From contig NZ_JALGQE010000021.1 of assembly GCF_022810405.1 (NCBI RefSeq), positions 1 through 64,000 of the forward strand: a DNA stretch of 64,000 nucleotides. Direction: 5' to 3'. The notes below the pieces were generated by a model. The model worked only from the letters and a program-made list of their open reading frames with translations, did no database searches and was not told the origin of the DNA. Position numbers and translations under genes: made by a program. Below, piece by piece: positions 24,067 to 32,118 of the stretch. Position 1 is the first letter of the stretch, and every line of letters begins with the position of its first letter. Source of the DNA: Rhodococcus sp. ARC_M5 (GTDB lineage: Bacteria > Actinomycetota > Actinomycetes > Mycobacteriales > Mycobacteriaceae).

Positions 24067-24389
24067 TGTATACCCCGCTGCTCGCGAACATCGCGATCCT
24101 GGTGTTGTCCGGGTTCGTCGGCTTCGCCGTGATTTCCAAGGTGCCCAACACCTTGCACACCCCGTTGATGTCGGGAACCAATGCCATTCACGGCATCGTC
24201 GTGCTGGGAGCACTGGTGGTGCTCGGCAAGGTGGAGGATCCCTCGATCGGCCTGCAGGTCATCCTGTTCGTCGCTCTCGTGTTCGGAACCGTCAATGTCA
24301 TCGGTGGATTCGTGGTCACCGACCGCATGCTCGGCATGTTCAAGTCCAAGCCCGTTCCTGCCAAGGCGTCGAAGGGTGCTGACTCCTGA
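24066..24389 (+). CDS. pntAB: NAD(P) transhydrogenase subunit alpha part 2 (membrane)
   Basis: A 107-aa membrane subunit with three predicted helices, the N-terminal part of proton-conducting domain II. The PNTB-4TM pattern LSGFVGFAVISKVPNTLHTP is followed by LMSGTNAIHGIVVLGALVVL. In enterobacteria this region is fused to the NAD-binding domain; here it is separate, as in Rhodospirillum-type and mycobacterial enzymes. It overlaps both neighbours by one base. Confidence 0.92.
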   Translation: MYTPLLANIAILVLSGFVGFAVISKVPNTLHTPLMSGTNAIHGIVVLGALVVLGKVEDPSIGLQVILFVALVFGTVNVIGGFVVTDRMLGMFKSKPVPAKASKGADS

Positions 24390-25810
24390 TGGACAATCTC
24401 GTCAACATTCTCTATGTCGTCGCATTCGGCATGTTCATCTACGGCCTGATGGGTCTGACCGGCCCGAAGACTGCTGTGCGCGGCAACCAGATCGCTGCTG
24501 TCGGTATGTTCATCGCCGTCGTGGCGACGCTGATCTCCGTTCGGGACACCGAGAATTGGATACTGATCATCGTCGGTCTTGTCGTCGGCGTTGCGCTGGG
24601 AATCCCGCCCGCTCGTCGAGTCAAGATGACCGCGATGCCACAGTTGGTGGCTCTGTTCAACGGTGTCGGTGGTGGAACGGTCGCACTGATCGCCTGGGCC
24701 GAGTTCCTCGACACGTCGGGGTTCTCGAACTTCAAGCACGGTGAATCGCCGACGGTGCACATCGTCATCGGCTCGCTGTTCGCGGCGATCATCGGATCGA
24801 TCTCCTTCTGGGGATCGCTGATCGCTTTCCTCAAGCTTCAGGAGACCCTGCCCGGCTCGCCCATCACCATCGGCAAGCTGCAGCAACCACTCAACGCCCT
24901 GCTGCTGATCGGCGCGGTCGCCGCTGCCGTGGTCATCGGCATCAACGCCACTCCGGGCGGCGGAGTGTCGCAGTGGTGGATCGTTGCGGTCCTCGTGTTG
25001 GCAGGCATTCTCGGTCTGACCGTGGTGCTGCCCATCGGTGGTGCAGACATGCCAGTGGTGATCTCACTGCTCAACGCTCTTACCGGACTGTCCGCTGCGG
25101 CTGCCGGTCTGGCGCTCAACAACACGGCAATGATCGTCGCAGGCATGATCGTCGGCGCGTCCGGCACGATCCTGACCAACCTCATGGCCAAGGCCATGAA
25201 CCGTTCCATCCCGGCAATCGTCGCCGGTGGATTCGGCGGCGGCGACGCAGCCGCAGGCCCCGCGGGAGCGGCCGGGGGTACGGCGAAGGCCACCTCCGCG
25301 GCCGATGCGGCCATCCAGATGGCATACGCCAACCAGGTCATCGTCGTGCCCGGATACGGCCTCGCCGTTGCGCAGGCACAGCACGCGGTCAAGGACATGG
25401 CCAAGCTGCTCGAGGCGAAGGGCGTCGAGGTCAAGTACGCCATTCACCCCGTGGCCGGTCGCATGCCGGGGCACATGAACGTCTTGCTCGCCGAGGCCGA
25501 CGTCGCGTACGACGCGATGAAGGAAATGGACGACATCAACGACGAGTTCTCGCGCACCGATGTCACGTTGGTCATCGGTGCGAACGACGTGACCAACCCG
25601 GCGGCGCGCAACGATCCGTCGAGCCCGATTCACGGGATGCCGATCCTGAACGTCGATCAGTCGAAGTCGGTCATCGTTCTCAAGCGGTCGATGTCCTCGG
25701 GCTTCGCAGGAATCGAGAATCCTCTGTTCTTCGCGGAGGGCACCTCGATGCTGTTCGGTGACGCGAAGAAGTCCGTGTCCGAGGTGACCGAGGAGCTCAA
25801 GGCTCTCTAG
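24389..25810 (+). CDS. pntB: NAD(P) transhydrogenase subunit beta
   Basis: A 473-aa subunit: about eight membrane helices (residues 1-270) completing the proton channel, then the NADP(H)-binding domain III. Visible motifs are VVIGANDVTNPAARNDPSSP and the NADP loop VIVVPGYGLAVAQAQHAV, with an Ala/Gly-rich linker before domain III. Supplies NADPH from NADH. Full length. A strong hairpin terminator follows 23 nt after the stop. Confidence 0.95.
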   Translation: MDNLVNILYVVAFGMFIYGLMGLTGPKTAVRGNQIAAVGMFIAVVATLISVRDTENWILIIVGLVVGVALGIPPARRVKMTAMPQLVALFNGVGGGTVALIAWAEFLDTSGFSNFKHGESPTVHIVIGSLFAAIIGSISFWGSLIAFLKLQETLPGSPITIGKLQQPLNALLLIGAVAAAVVIGINATPGGGVSQWWIVAVLVLAGILGLTVVLPIGGADMPVVISLLNALTGLSAAAAGLALNNTAMIVAGMIVGASGTILTNLMAKAMNRSIPAIVAGGFGGGDAAAGPAGAAGGTAKATSAADAAIQMAYANQVIVVPGYGLAVAQAQHAVKDMAKLLEAKGVEVKYAIHPVAGRMPGHMNVLLAEADVAYDAMKEMDDINDEFSRTDVTLVIGANDVTNPAARNDPSSPIHGMPILNVDQSKSVIVLKRSMSSGFAGIENPLFFAEGTSMLFGDAKKSVSEVTEELKAL

Positions 25811-25832
25811 GTACGAGGACGATTCAGCACCC

Positions 25833-25868
25833 CTGGGGCGCTCCCGGTACTCACCGGGAGCGCCCCAG
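25833..25868. terminator. terminator shared by pntB and the convergent membrane-protein gene
   Basis: A perfect 16-bp stem (CTGGGGCGCTCCCGGT and its complement) with a 4-nt loop. It lies just after pntB, and the convergent gene on the minus strand ends inside it, so it can serve both directions. Confidence 0.85.
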
Positions 25869-26567
25869 CTTGCGTTGGACCGCCAATGCCGCTGTATCGA
25901 GCGGGTTGCGGGCCTCACGGGCAGCGGCGTCGGGGGAATAGAGCATGACGATCGAGCATGCAGGCCACCACAGGAAGGCGATCGAGGCTGCGCCCACGAT
26001 TCCGGTGATCGACGCGGAGCCGACGGTCAGGGCAGCCGCTGCCACCGCCAGCGTCGCGACAGTTCCCAGGCCGAGAACCACGGGCCGCCACGTAGTCGAT
26101 GCCACCATGGACGCGGCTCCGAGGAGCGAGGCCGCGGCGGCGAGTTGGCCGCTCGGAAGGTCGGCGGGCTGCATCGTCGCTCCCATGGTCTGCCTGACAA
26201 GAGCAGTGGTCACCATGGCGCCGACGGTGCAGGCGATCACCACCCCGATTCCGAACGGAAGCTTGCGCATCACAGCCACGACGGCGAGAGCGGCGACGAC
26301 CGTCAACACCGCGGTCACGTCGATCGCGTCGAGTACGCGGGCGGCCAGTGCCGTGGCCGGATTCGATTCCTCGGACAACACGGCCGGCACGTGCGGCGAC
26401 GCCCACATCGGCCAGAGGAGCAGCAGGACCGCGAAGGCGCCGGACACAGCCAACCGCGTCATCACGGCTCGCCTGCGCGCCCGGGACGAGGTGTCGGACG
26501 GCGTTGCGGGGTAGCCGGCGTCCAGGGATCTTCGGATGGGTCCTGAGTCGAGGTTCGGTGGCGGCAT
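25851..26567 (-). CDS. hypothetical multi-pass membrane protein
   Basis: A 238-aa protein that I do not recognise. After a hydrophilic N-terminus of about 35 residues come about six hydrophobic segments: RLAVSGAFAVLLLLWPMW, VTAVLTVVAALAVVAVM, FGIGVVIACTVGAMVTTALV, then three more. The layout recalls PAP2-type phosphatases, but the catalytic Arg and His motifs of that family are missing. The ATG at 26567 is chosen by exclusion; an in-frame start at 26669 would add 34 non-typical residues. Its stop codon lies within the terminator hairpin shared with pntB. Confidence 0.6.
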   Translation of the reverse strand: MPPPNLDSGPIRRSLDAGYPATPSDTSSRARRRAVMTRLAVSGAFAVLLLLWPMWASPHVPAVLSEESNPATALAARVLDAIDVTAVLTVVAALAVVAVMRKLPFGIGVVIACTVGAMVTTALVRQTMGATMQPADLPSGQLAAAASLLGAASMVASTTWRPVVLGLGTVATLAVAAAALTVGSASITGIVGAASIAFLWWPACSIVMLYSPDAAAREARNPLDTAALAVQRKLGRSR

Positions 26568-26813
26568 GGGGCCACGGTGCCGGACCCAGCTGAGCACCGG
26601 ATGTGAGTAGGTTGGGAACAGGCTGATGGTTTTCGAGGTAACGATTCCATCACGCGGAAGCATCGGCACGGAACCGCGGTGTCCGCGACCGGCTGCGCGA
26701 CTCGTTACGCGCCCCGAGTTCGTGGAATGCGCCTAGAGCAGGCAATCTTACTGTTCAGGGCCGTCGGAACGGGTTTCTGGTCTTTTAATGGATCGACCGG
26801 CGCGGACCGGCGA

Positions 26814-26829
26814 CGCCCGAATTCGGGCG
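26814..26829. promoter_or_regulatory. 16-bp perfect palindrome, possible operator
   Basis: CGCCCGAATTCGGGCG, with no loop. A dimeric repressor site is possible. It lies about 345 bp before the small-protein gene and 245 bp before the membrane-protein gene, so the target gene is unclear. Confidence 0.4.
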
Positions 26830-26960
26830 ACCTCGTATTACTCGATTGAGCGTCACGTGCCGTCTACCTGGGCTTATGTCGGGTGTTTGTCCCCGGTCAC
26901 AGCTTTTCGTGAGGCGAACTATGACTTCGTTGCAAGTCGTTGATCGGATGGGTCCAAGTG

Positions 26961-26976
26961 TGTGACGATAGTCACA
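26961..26976. promoter_or_regulatory. CRP/GlxR-type binding site
   Basis: TGTGACGATAGTCACA, a perfect two-fold palindrome in its arms and an exact match to TGTGA-N6-TCACA, the site bound by CRP in mycobacteria and GlxR in corynebacteria. It lies 183 bp before the start of the small-protein gene at 27159. Confidence 0.7.
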
Positions 26977-27158
26977 GAGTCCAACTCACCCTGGGCGAGA
27001 CTGCTCCGAAGGGCGTAGTTTCAGCCGCATCGGAAAACCGTATTCCGTCGTTACAGTCAAATCGGTAACGATATGGACACGGGCTGTGGTACCCGTCACA
27101 TCCTGCCGTAATCGGGTACTCGACAACTACGGACGCCGGAAACTCGAAGGAGAAGAAC

Positions 27159-27485
27159 ATGACCGCAATGTCTCAGGGACAGCTCGATATGGTCCGTGCG
27201 TTCTTTTGCAACGAGTTCCAAACGGACTCGCTCGATCGAACCACCATGCCCGAGCCTACGTCCGAAGCAGTCTCCGAGTGGATCGATGCTCTGGCAACAA
27301 GCGGGCTCTTCGCTCCTGCCGAGGTCCGCAACATCTCGTCGGTCTGGGCCGCCGAGCCGGAGACGATGATTTCACTGCTCGTCGGTGAAGTGGACGAAAT
27401 CGCGGTCAAGCGCCACGCAGTCGCCACCCCGGCCGCGGCGATCGCAACTCCGGCGCTCGTGTCCGCTTTCGGCCGGGCCAGCTGA
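27159..27485 (+). CDS. small actinobacterial protein, paralogue of the gene at 21293
   Basis: A 108-aa protein of unknown function in the same family as the 21293 product: the core VSEWIDALATSGLFAPAEVR, then NISSVWAAEPETMISLLVGE, then VDEIAVKRHAVA aligns throughout. It has an extra Ala/Pro-rich C-terminal tail of about 20 residues. The N-terminus MVRAFFCNEFQ holds a single Cys. Ribosome-binding site GAAGGAGAAG precedes the ATG. Expression is likely cAMP-responsive given the perfect CRP-type box and long leader upstream. Monocistronic. Confidence 0.78.
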   Translation: MTAMSQGQLDMVRAFFCNEFQTDSLDRTTMPEPTSEAVSEWIDALATSGLFAPAEVRNISSVWAAEPETMISLLVGEVDEIAVKRHAVATPAAAIATPALVSAFGRAS

Positions 27486-27597
27486 CCCGTACCGGGCTCG
27501 GTGTCTCGGCACCGATGCGGGTGTCGCTTCGCTACTATCGGTCGACTCCGGCAACGGCCGTCGACAACGATGTCGCACAGCGAAGTGAGGGTTCTGT

Positions 27598-28623
27598 ATG
27601 GGCGCAGTGGGACTGGACGAAAACGCAGTATCGACCTGGATCGCAGGATTGGGAATCGGCGCAACGTCGCCGCTGACCTTTCATCGGATCGGCAACGGTC
27701 AATCCAATCTCACCTACGCGGTCCGTGATGCCGGCGGCAGTACGTGGGTGCTCCGACGCCCACCGCTCGGGCAGCTCCTGGCGTCCGCACACGACGTTGT
27801 GCGCGAGCATCGAATTCTGTCCGGCCTACAGAACACAGCGGTGCCGGTTCCGAAGATGATCGCGATCACCGAGGATCCTTCGGTGTCCGAGGTCCCTGTG
27901 GTGCTGATGAGTTTCGTCGACGGGATCGTGGTCGACTCGGTGGCCACAGCCGAGCAACTCGATGTCGAGCATCGACGGAGGGTCGGACTGGGGCTCACCG
28001 TTGCGCTCGCCGATATCCACCGCGTGGATCTCGATTCGTCGGGACTGGCGGACCTGGCCAGTCACAAGCCTTACGCTGCGCGTCAACTCGCCCGGTGGAC
28101 GAAGCAGTGGCAATCCTCGCGCACTCGCGACGTACCCGGTATCGATTCGCTTGCAACGCGATTGGCCGCCAACGTTCCTCAGCAGCAGGAAGTGACCCTG
28201 GTGCACGGAGATTTTCACCTCAGCAACGTGATCACGGACCGCGAGAGCGGTCGGGTAGCCGCAGTCGTCGACTGGGAGCTGTGCACACTCGGAGATCCGT
28301 TGGCGGATCTCGGTGGGCTACTGGCCTATTGGCCGCAGGCCGACGACGGGGTCGCGGGCCCGTTCATGGCGTCGACGCTGCCGGGCTTTCCCACTCGGGC
28401 CGAACTCGTCGAGTCGTACGCGCAGCACACCGGACGTGACGTTTCCGATGTCGGTTTCTGGCAGGTGCTGGCGCTGTGGAAGCTCTCCATCATCGCCGAA
28501 GGTGTCATGCGCCGGATGGAAGCGGACTCGCGAAACAGGGCCGTGGCGGGCGGGCCGACCACAACTCTCATCGACGACATCGTCACCAGGGCGCTGCACA
28601 CAGCCGATGAGATCGGCCTGTAA
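27598..28623 (+). CDS. phosphotransferase (APH/ACAD10-like kinase family)
   Basis: A 341-aa protein-kinase-like phosphotransferase. The N-lobe contains FHRIGNGQSNLTYAVRDAGG and a VLRRPP Lys/Arg region; the catalytic loop is LVHGDFHLSNVI and the metal-binding Asp is in AAVVDWELCTLGDPLADL. This is the group related to the aminoglycoside phosphotransferase domain of human ACAD10, linked to hydroxyacyl-CoA or fatty-acid metabolism rather than antibiotic resistance. GAGGG lies before the ATG. It converges on the thioesterase gene with a 4-nt gap. Natural substrate unknown. Confidence 0.85.
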   Translation: MGAVGLDENAVSTWIAGLGIGATSPLTFHRIGNGQSNLTYAVRDAGGSTWVLRRPPLGQLLASAHDVVREHRILSGLQNTAVPVPKMIAITEDPSVSEVPVVLMSFVDGIVVDSVATAEQLDVEHRRRVGLGLTVALADIHRVDLDSSGLADLASHKPYAARQLARWTKQWQSSRTRDVPGIDSLATRLAANVPQQQEVTLVHGDFHLSNVITDRESGRVAAVVDWELCTLGDPLADLGGLLAYWPQADDGVAGPFMASTLPGFPTRAELVESYAQHTGRDVSDVGFWQVLALWKLSIIAEGVMRRMEADSRNRAVAGGPTTTLIDDIVTRALHTADEIGL

Positions 28624-28627
28624 GCGG

Positions 28628-29101
28628 TCAGCTCGTCGAGGTCCCGATCGTCAGAGTGCGTGCCGCGCTTTCGATCTCGGGCGGAATTGCGACAGGTCTG
28701 CGCGTGACTCCGTCGACGTAGACGTGCACGAATCGTCCCCGAGCCGCCAGCTCCAGCACATCGTCGCCGGCCTCCCGGAACAACCCGAGTGAATACACGA
28801 TGCTGCGAGTACCCAACTTCTCGACGGCGAGTCCGACCTGAAGGCGGTCCGGAAAGCTCAACTCGGAGAGGTATCGGCACGACGTTTCGGCGACGACGCC
28901 TATCGCCGACAGGGTCCGGATGTCCAGTCCCGTCGTCTCCATCAACCATCCATTGACGGCTGTGTCGAAGTACGCATAGTAGGTGACGTTGTTGACGTGG
29001 CCGTAATGGTCGTTGTCGTCCCATCGAGTCGGCACCGGCCACAGCGCCGGAAAGTCCGATGCGAGCGACAACTCGGCAGTGGCGTTCACCTGATCCGTCA
29101 T
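28628..29101 (-). CDS. hotdog-fold acyl-CoA thioesterase (4HBT family)
   Basis: A 157-aa thioesterase that splits acyl-CoA or aroyl-CoA to free acid and CoA. The 4HBT signature is RWDDNDHYGHVNNVTYYAYFD, with the catalytic Asp in WDDNDHYGH, followed by the GVVAETSCRYLSEL strand. Single hotdog domain of normal length; cytoplasmic oligomer expected. The BenE-type transporter gene ends 10 nt upstream on the same strand, so both may be co-transcribed, suggesting a role in aromatic or short-chain acyl-CoA handling. Confidence 0.87.
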   Translation of the reverse strand: MTDQVNATAELSLASDFPALWPVPTRWDDNDHYGHVNNVTYYAYFDTAVNGWLMETTGLDIRTLSAIGVVAETSCRYLSELSFPDRLQVGLAVEKLGTRSIVYSLGLFREAGDDVLELAARGRFVHVYVDGVTRRPVAIPPEIESAARTLTIGTSTS

Positions 29102-29111
29102 GGATGTGACC

Positions 29112-30338
29112 CTAGCCAGTAGCGTCCGAGACAGGCAGCGCCGGGGACTGCCGTCGCAGAATCGCCCGTACGGCGAGTCCGACGATCAATGCCCAGAACG
29201 CCGATCCGATCCCCACAAAGGTCAGTCCGGATGCAGCAACGAGGAACGTCAGGACGGTCGCTTCTCGGTCCGACGCGTGCTGCAGTGCGCCGAACAGCGA
29301 CGCCGCGAGCGTTCCCAACAGTGCAAGCCCGGCAACGGTTTCCACCACTCCGGCAGGTGATGCGGCCACCAGAGTCGCCAGAGCCGTGGCCAGCAGTGCG
29401 AGCACCGAGAACGAGCATCCGGCGGAGAATGCCGCGACCCATCGTCGCTTCGGGTCCGGATGGGCGCTGGGGCTCGCCGAGAGTGCAGCGCTGATCGCGG
29501 CGAGATTGATCGTGTGCCCACCAGCGAATGCTCCCAGCACCGTTCCGCTTCCGGTGACGGTCATCGATGCACGCCACGGGATGCGGTAGCCGAACGACGC
29601 CATGACCGAAGTGCCCGGGATATTCTGTGACGCCATCGTGACGATGTACAACGGCACTGCGATGCCGACGGTCGCCTGCCACGTCCAGTGCGGAATCGTC
29701 CAGTCGATTCGGGGGACGAGATCGGACGCCGCGATGGAGGTGGCGCTGCCGATCACGTCGGCAGCGATGATCACAGCCGCCGCAGCGAACGCAGCGGGGA
29801 CTGCCCAGCGTGTGCTGAATCGGAGCACCACGAGCCAGACGAGAACCACCGGCGCTACGTGTTCGGGGGAGCCGGCGAGGGCTACCACCGGTGCCGAGCA
29901 GAGGGGTAGCAGCACTCCGGCCAGCATTGCCTGCGCGAGTGGTACCGGGATTCTCGAGACAAGAGCGCCGAGCCGCGGCCACAGGCCGGTCAGGACGATC
30001 ATGAGCCCGACGGTGACGAACGCACCCACTGCGGCAGGCCAACCGCCGACCACCACGCCGGTTCCGGCGAGCAACGCGGCACCCGGTGTCGACCAGGCAA
30101 GCGTGATGGGCTGTCGGTATCTGCGCGCAAGCCACATCATCCCGACGGCCTGCGTCAGACACAGTGCCGACAATCCCGAGGCTGCCTCGGCTGGACTGGC
30201 ACCCACCGCGCGAAGGCCGGTGAGGACTACGGCGAACGAACTGGTGAAGCCGACCAGAGCGGCCACGATTCCGGCGCTGACGGGGGTCGAGAGACTTGTC
30301 GGTCGGTCGGCAGCGGCGGAATTGTCGGCAGAGGTCAC
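29112..30338 (-). CDS. benE: BenE-family benzoate/H+ symporter-like transporter
   Basis: A 408-aa membrane protein with about 12 helices of the BenE family, importing benzoate or a related aromatic acid with protons. Patterns include SAGIVAALVGFTSSFAVVL, ITLAWSTPGAALLAGTG, IVTMASQNIPGTSV and GAFAGGHTINLAAISAAL, all typical. The GTG at 30338 is chosen because the N-terminus then matches family length; the frame is open further upstream. No benzoate dioxygenase genes are in the window, so the substrate is uncertain. Upstream of, and possibly in one operon with, the thioesterase gene. Confidence 0.83.
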   Translation of the reverse strand: MTSADNSAAADRPTSLSTPVSAGIVAALVGFTSSFAVVLTGLRAVGASPAEAASGLSALCLTQAVGMMWLARRYRQPITLAWSTPGAALLAGTGVVVGGWPAAVGAFVTVGLMIVLTGLWPRLGALVSRIPVPLAQAMLAGVLLPLCSAPVVALAGSPEHVAPVVLVWLVVLRFSTRWAVPAAFAAAAVIIAADVIGSATSIAASDLVPRIDWTIPHWTWQATVGIAVPLYIVTMASQNIPGTSVMASFGYRIPWRASMTVTGSGTVLGAFAGGHTINLAAISAALSASPSAHPDPKRRWVAAFSAGCSFSVLALLATALATLVAASPAGVVETVAGLALLGTLAASLFGALQHASDREATVLTFLVAASGLTFVGIGSAFWALIVGLAVRAILRRQSPALPVSDATG

Positions 30339-30455
30339 GATCGACGATGATGCACGGTCGGCCGTCGCCTGTCGCGTCGTTTCCCACCGAGTCGGGTCGG
30401 CGCAACTGGTGGCGACCGGATGCTGTCGGTGCACCCAGGTGTGACGTAGTCTTTG

Positions 30456-30471
30456 GTTGGACCGGACCAGT
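30456..30471. promoter_or_regulatory. DasR-box-like palindrome upstream of the GntR gene
   Basis: GTTGGACCGGACCAGT matches the DasR consensus ACTGGTCTAGACCAGT at 11 of 16 positions, with an additional CTGGTCC half 10 bp on. It lies 47 bp before the regulator gene, suggesting autoregulation. Confidence 0.4.
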
Positions 30472-30517
30472 CCGTACCGCTGGTCCGTCGAGTGACCGAA
30501 AGGCCGGCGCAGTGGTG

Positions 30518-31261
30518 ATGCCCGTACATCTGAGGGACAGTCAGATCCCGAAACACGAACAGCTGCGCGCAATTCTGTTGCACCGCTGCACCAAGGAGCT
30601 CCAACCCGGCGATCTGATGCCGAGCGAGCGGAAGCTGATGGAGGATTACGGCGTCAGCCGCATCACCGTCAGGGAAGCAATCGGTCAACTCGTCAACGAC
30701 GGACATCTGGTGCGCGTGCGCGGCAAGGGCACGTTCGTCGCCAGTCGCACGGTTCAGTCTCGCTTGCACCTGGCGTCGTTCTCGGAGGAGATGCGCGCGC
30801 AGGGATTGACGCCGACGACGGTGGTGCTTTTCGCGCGGCTCGAAAAGCCTTCTGCATCAACAATTCGCGCCCTCGGTCTGGTCGACGGGGAGCAGACTTA
30901 CCACATCAAGAGGCTGCGGTTGGCCGACGCCGAGCCGGTCAGCGTCGACGACGGGTGGTACCGGGCCGGACTGCTTCCGGACCTGATCGACCACGATCTG
31001 AGCCAGTCGATCTACGAGGCTGTGCGCAATCACTACGGTCTGACGATCGATCGGGCCGAGCAGACCGTCAAAGCGACTGCAGCCGACAGTGATACGGCCA
31101 CCCTGCTCGGTACCAAGCGCGGCGCTCCGGTGCTGTACTTCGACCGGGTCTCCTTCAGCGGCGGCGAGCCGCTCGAGCATGCCGAGAGCTGGTACCGCTG
31201 CGACCGGTATCAACTGTCGATGGAAGTCGAAGGCGGGCGACGCACCACGCCGCGTCGGTGA
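30518..31261 (+). CDS. dasR: GntR/UTRA-family regulator, DasR/NagR-like
   Basis: A 247-aa transcription factor of the HutC subfamily. The N-terminal winged helix (about residues 5-75) includes LMPSERKLMEDYGVSRITVREAIGQL and the wing VRVRGKGTFVAS; the C-terminal UTRA domain (about 90-235) binds an effector, in DasR/NagR a phosphorylated amino sugar such as GlcN-6-P. Its place beside PTS, nagA and nagB genes makes control of GlcNAc use very likely. ATG at 30518; a GTG two codons earlier is possible. Confidence 0.87.
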   Translation: MPVHLRDSQIPKHEQLRAILLHRCTKELQPGDLMPSERKLMEDYGVSRITVREAIGQLVNDGHLVRVRGKGTFVASRTVQSRLHLASFSEEMRAQGLTPTTVVLFARLEKPSASTIRALGLVDGEQTYHIKRLRLADAEPVSVDDGWYRAGLLPDLIDHDLSQSIYEAVRNHYGLTIDRAEQTVKATAADSDTATLLGTKRGAPVLYFDRVSFSGGEPLEHAESWYRCDRYQLSMEVEGGRRTTPRR

Positions 31262-31263
31262 GG

Positions 31264-31728
31264 TCAGGGCAGCTCGAACAGCGGATCGCCCTTCACGACG
31301 TCGGTGCCGATGCTCGCACTCGTCACCGAATCCGGCTTCGAATCCATCAGGACCACGGGGACGACATCCGAGTAGCCTGCCGACGCGATCGCTGCGGGGT
31401 CATAGGTGACGACGAGGTCGCCGGCCTCGACTCGATCACCCTCTGCTGCAACGAGTTCGAAGCCCGAGCCCTTCATCTTCACGGTGTCGATACCGATGTG
31501 GACCAACACACCGGCCTTGTCGTCGGTGAAGACGACGAACGCGTGCGGATGAAGCTTGAGTATCTTGCCCGCGACCGGAGAACGGACCTCGACGGGACCG
31601 TCGCTCGCGGCCGGCTGCAGTGCGACACCGGCACCGACCATCTGCGCGGAAAACACTGGATCGGGGACGTCGGCGAGCGAGATCACCCGGCCGGCAACGG
31701 GACTGAGGATCAGGTTGCCGTCGTTCAC
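31264..31728 (-). CDS. crr: PTS sugar transporter EIIA domain protein (glucose/GlcNAc type)
   Basis: A 154-aa cytoplasmic EIIA(Glc)-type protein, passing phosphate from HPr to EIIB. The EIIA_1 domain starts LILSPVAGRVISLADVPDPVF; the active His lies in VLVHIGIDTVKMKGSGF (the His before IGIDT), and the second conserved His is in LHPHAFVVF. The GTG start shares GTGA with the EIIB stop. A separate EIIA with separate EIIB and EIIC matches the split PTS organisation of Streptomyces and related actinomycetes. Converges with the regulator gene with a 2-nt gap. Confidence 0.88.
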   Translation of the reverse strand: MNDGNLILSPVAGRVISLADVPDPVFSAQMVGAGVALQPAASDGPVEVRSPVAGKILKLHPHAFVVFTDDKAGVLVHIGIDTVKMKGSGFELVAAEGDRVEAGDLVVTYDPAAIASAGYSDVVPVVLMDSKPDSVTSASIGTDVVKGDPLFELP

Positions 31729-31955
31729 AGAATGTCTTCGATATCTTCTGCGAGCGTGTCCGCTTCGGGGCCGACGATGACCTGAACGGCAGTGCCCTTG
31801 TGGAACACCCCGTGGGCGCCGGCCGCCTTGAGTGCTGCCTCGTCCACCAACGATCCGTCCTTCACCTCGGTGCGTAACCGAGTGATGCACGCTTCGATCT
31901 CGACGATGTTGTCGGCACCGCCGAGGCCCTTCACGATCGCGTCCGCCTTGGACAT
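31725..31955 (-). CDS. nagF: PTS sugar transporter EIIB (glucose/GlcNAc type)
   Basis: A 76-aa EIIB domain as a free protein. The phosphorylated Cys is in NIVEIEACITRLRTEVKD, the standard EIIB(Glc) motif, and the C-terminal AVQVIVGPEADTLAEDI strand-helix completes the fold. The ATG at 31955 gives the family length; a longer frame adds 16 unlikely residues. Overlaps the EIIA gene by 4 nt and diverges from the EIIC gene. Confidence 0.88.
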   Translation of the reverse strand: MSKADAIVKGLGGADNIVEIEACITRLRTEVKDGSLVDEAALKAAGAHGVFHKGTAVQVIVGPEADTLAEDIEDIL

Positions 31956-32028
31956 GTCCGGTTCTCGCTTTCTGTCGGCTGAATCACACGACCGGGTTGA
32001 CATGTGCTTGCCACCTGGCCAAACTACA

Positions 32029-32044
32029 ACTGGTAATGACCGGA
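32029..32044. promoter_or_regulatory. DasR-box-like palindrome between EIIB and EIIC genes
   Basis: ACTGGTAATGACCGGA carries the ACTGGT half of the DasR box and a near-complete second half with correct spacing. It lies midway in the 163-bp divergent region, so one regulator could control both transcripts. Confidence 0.5.
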
Positions 32045-32118
32045 CAGTACCCCTGATGGTGCCCGGTCACAACAGCGGAAACCGCCCTCGAAGGACCAGC
32101 CTCGAAGAGAAGGTCGCC

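Larger units (their letters stand above)
26568..27158. other. 590-bp regulatory region upstream of the 27159 gene
   Basis: A long gene-free stretch containing a perfect 16-bp palindrome (26814-26829), a perfect CRP/GlxR box (26961-26976), the GTTAC-N10-GTAAC pair (27049-27068) and a GTACCCG/CGGGTAC inverted repeat (27089-27119). A 14-codon frame starting ATG at 26921 ends within the CRP box; whether it is translated is unknown. Confidence 0.6.

Noticed and set aside
26921-26965. 14-codon frame before the CRP box
   Set aside because: Poor ribosome-binding site and very short; noted in the region entry but not called as a gene.
30339-30572. Longer N-terminus of the BenE-type transporter
   Set aside because: The added 78 residues are not hydrophobic or family-like and overlap the divergent regulatory region.
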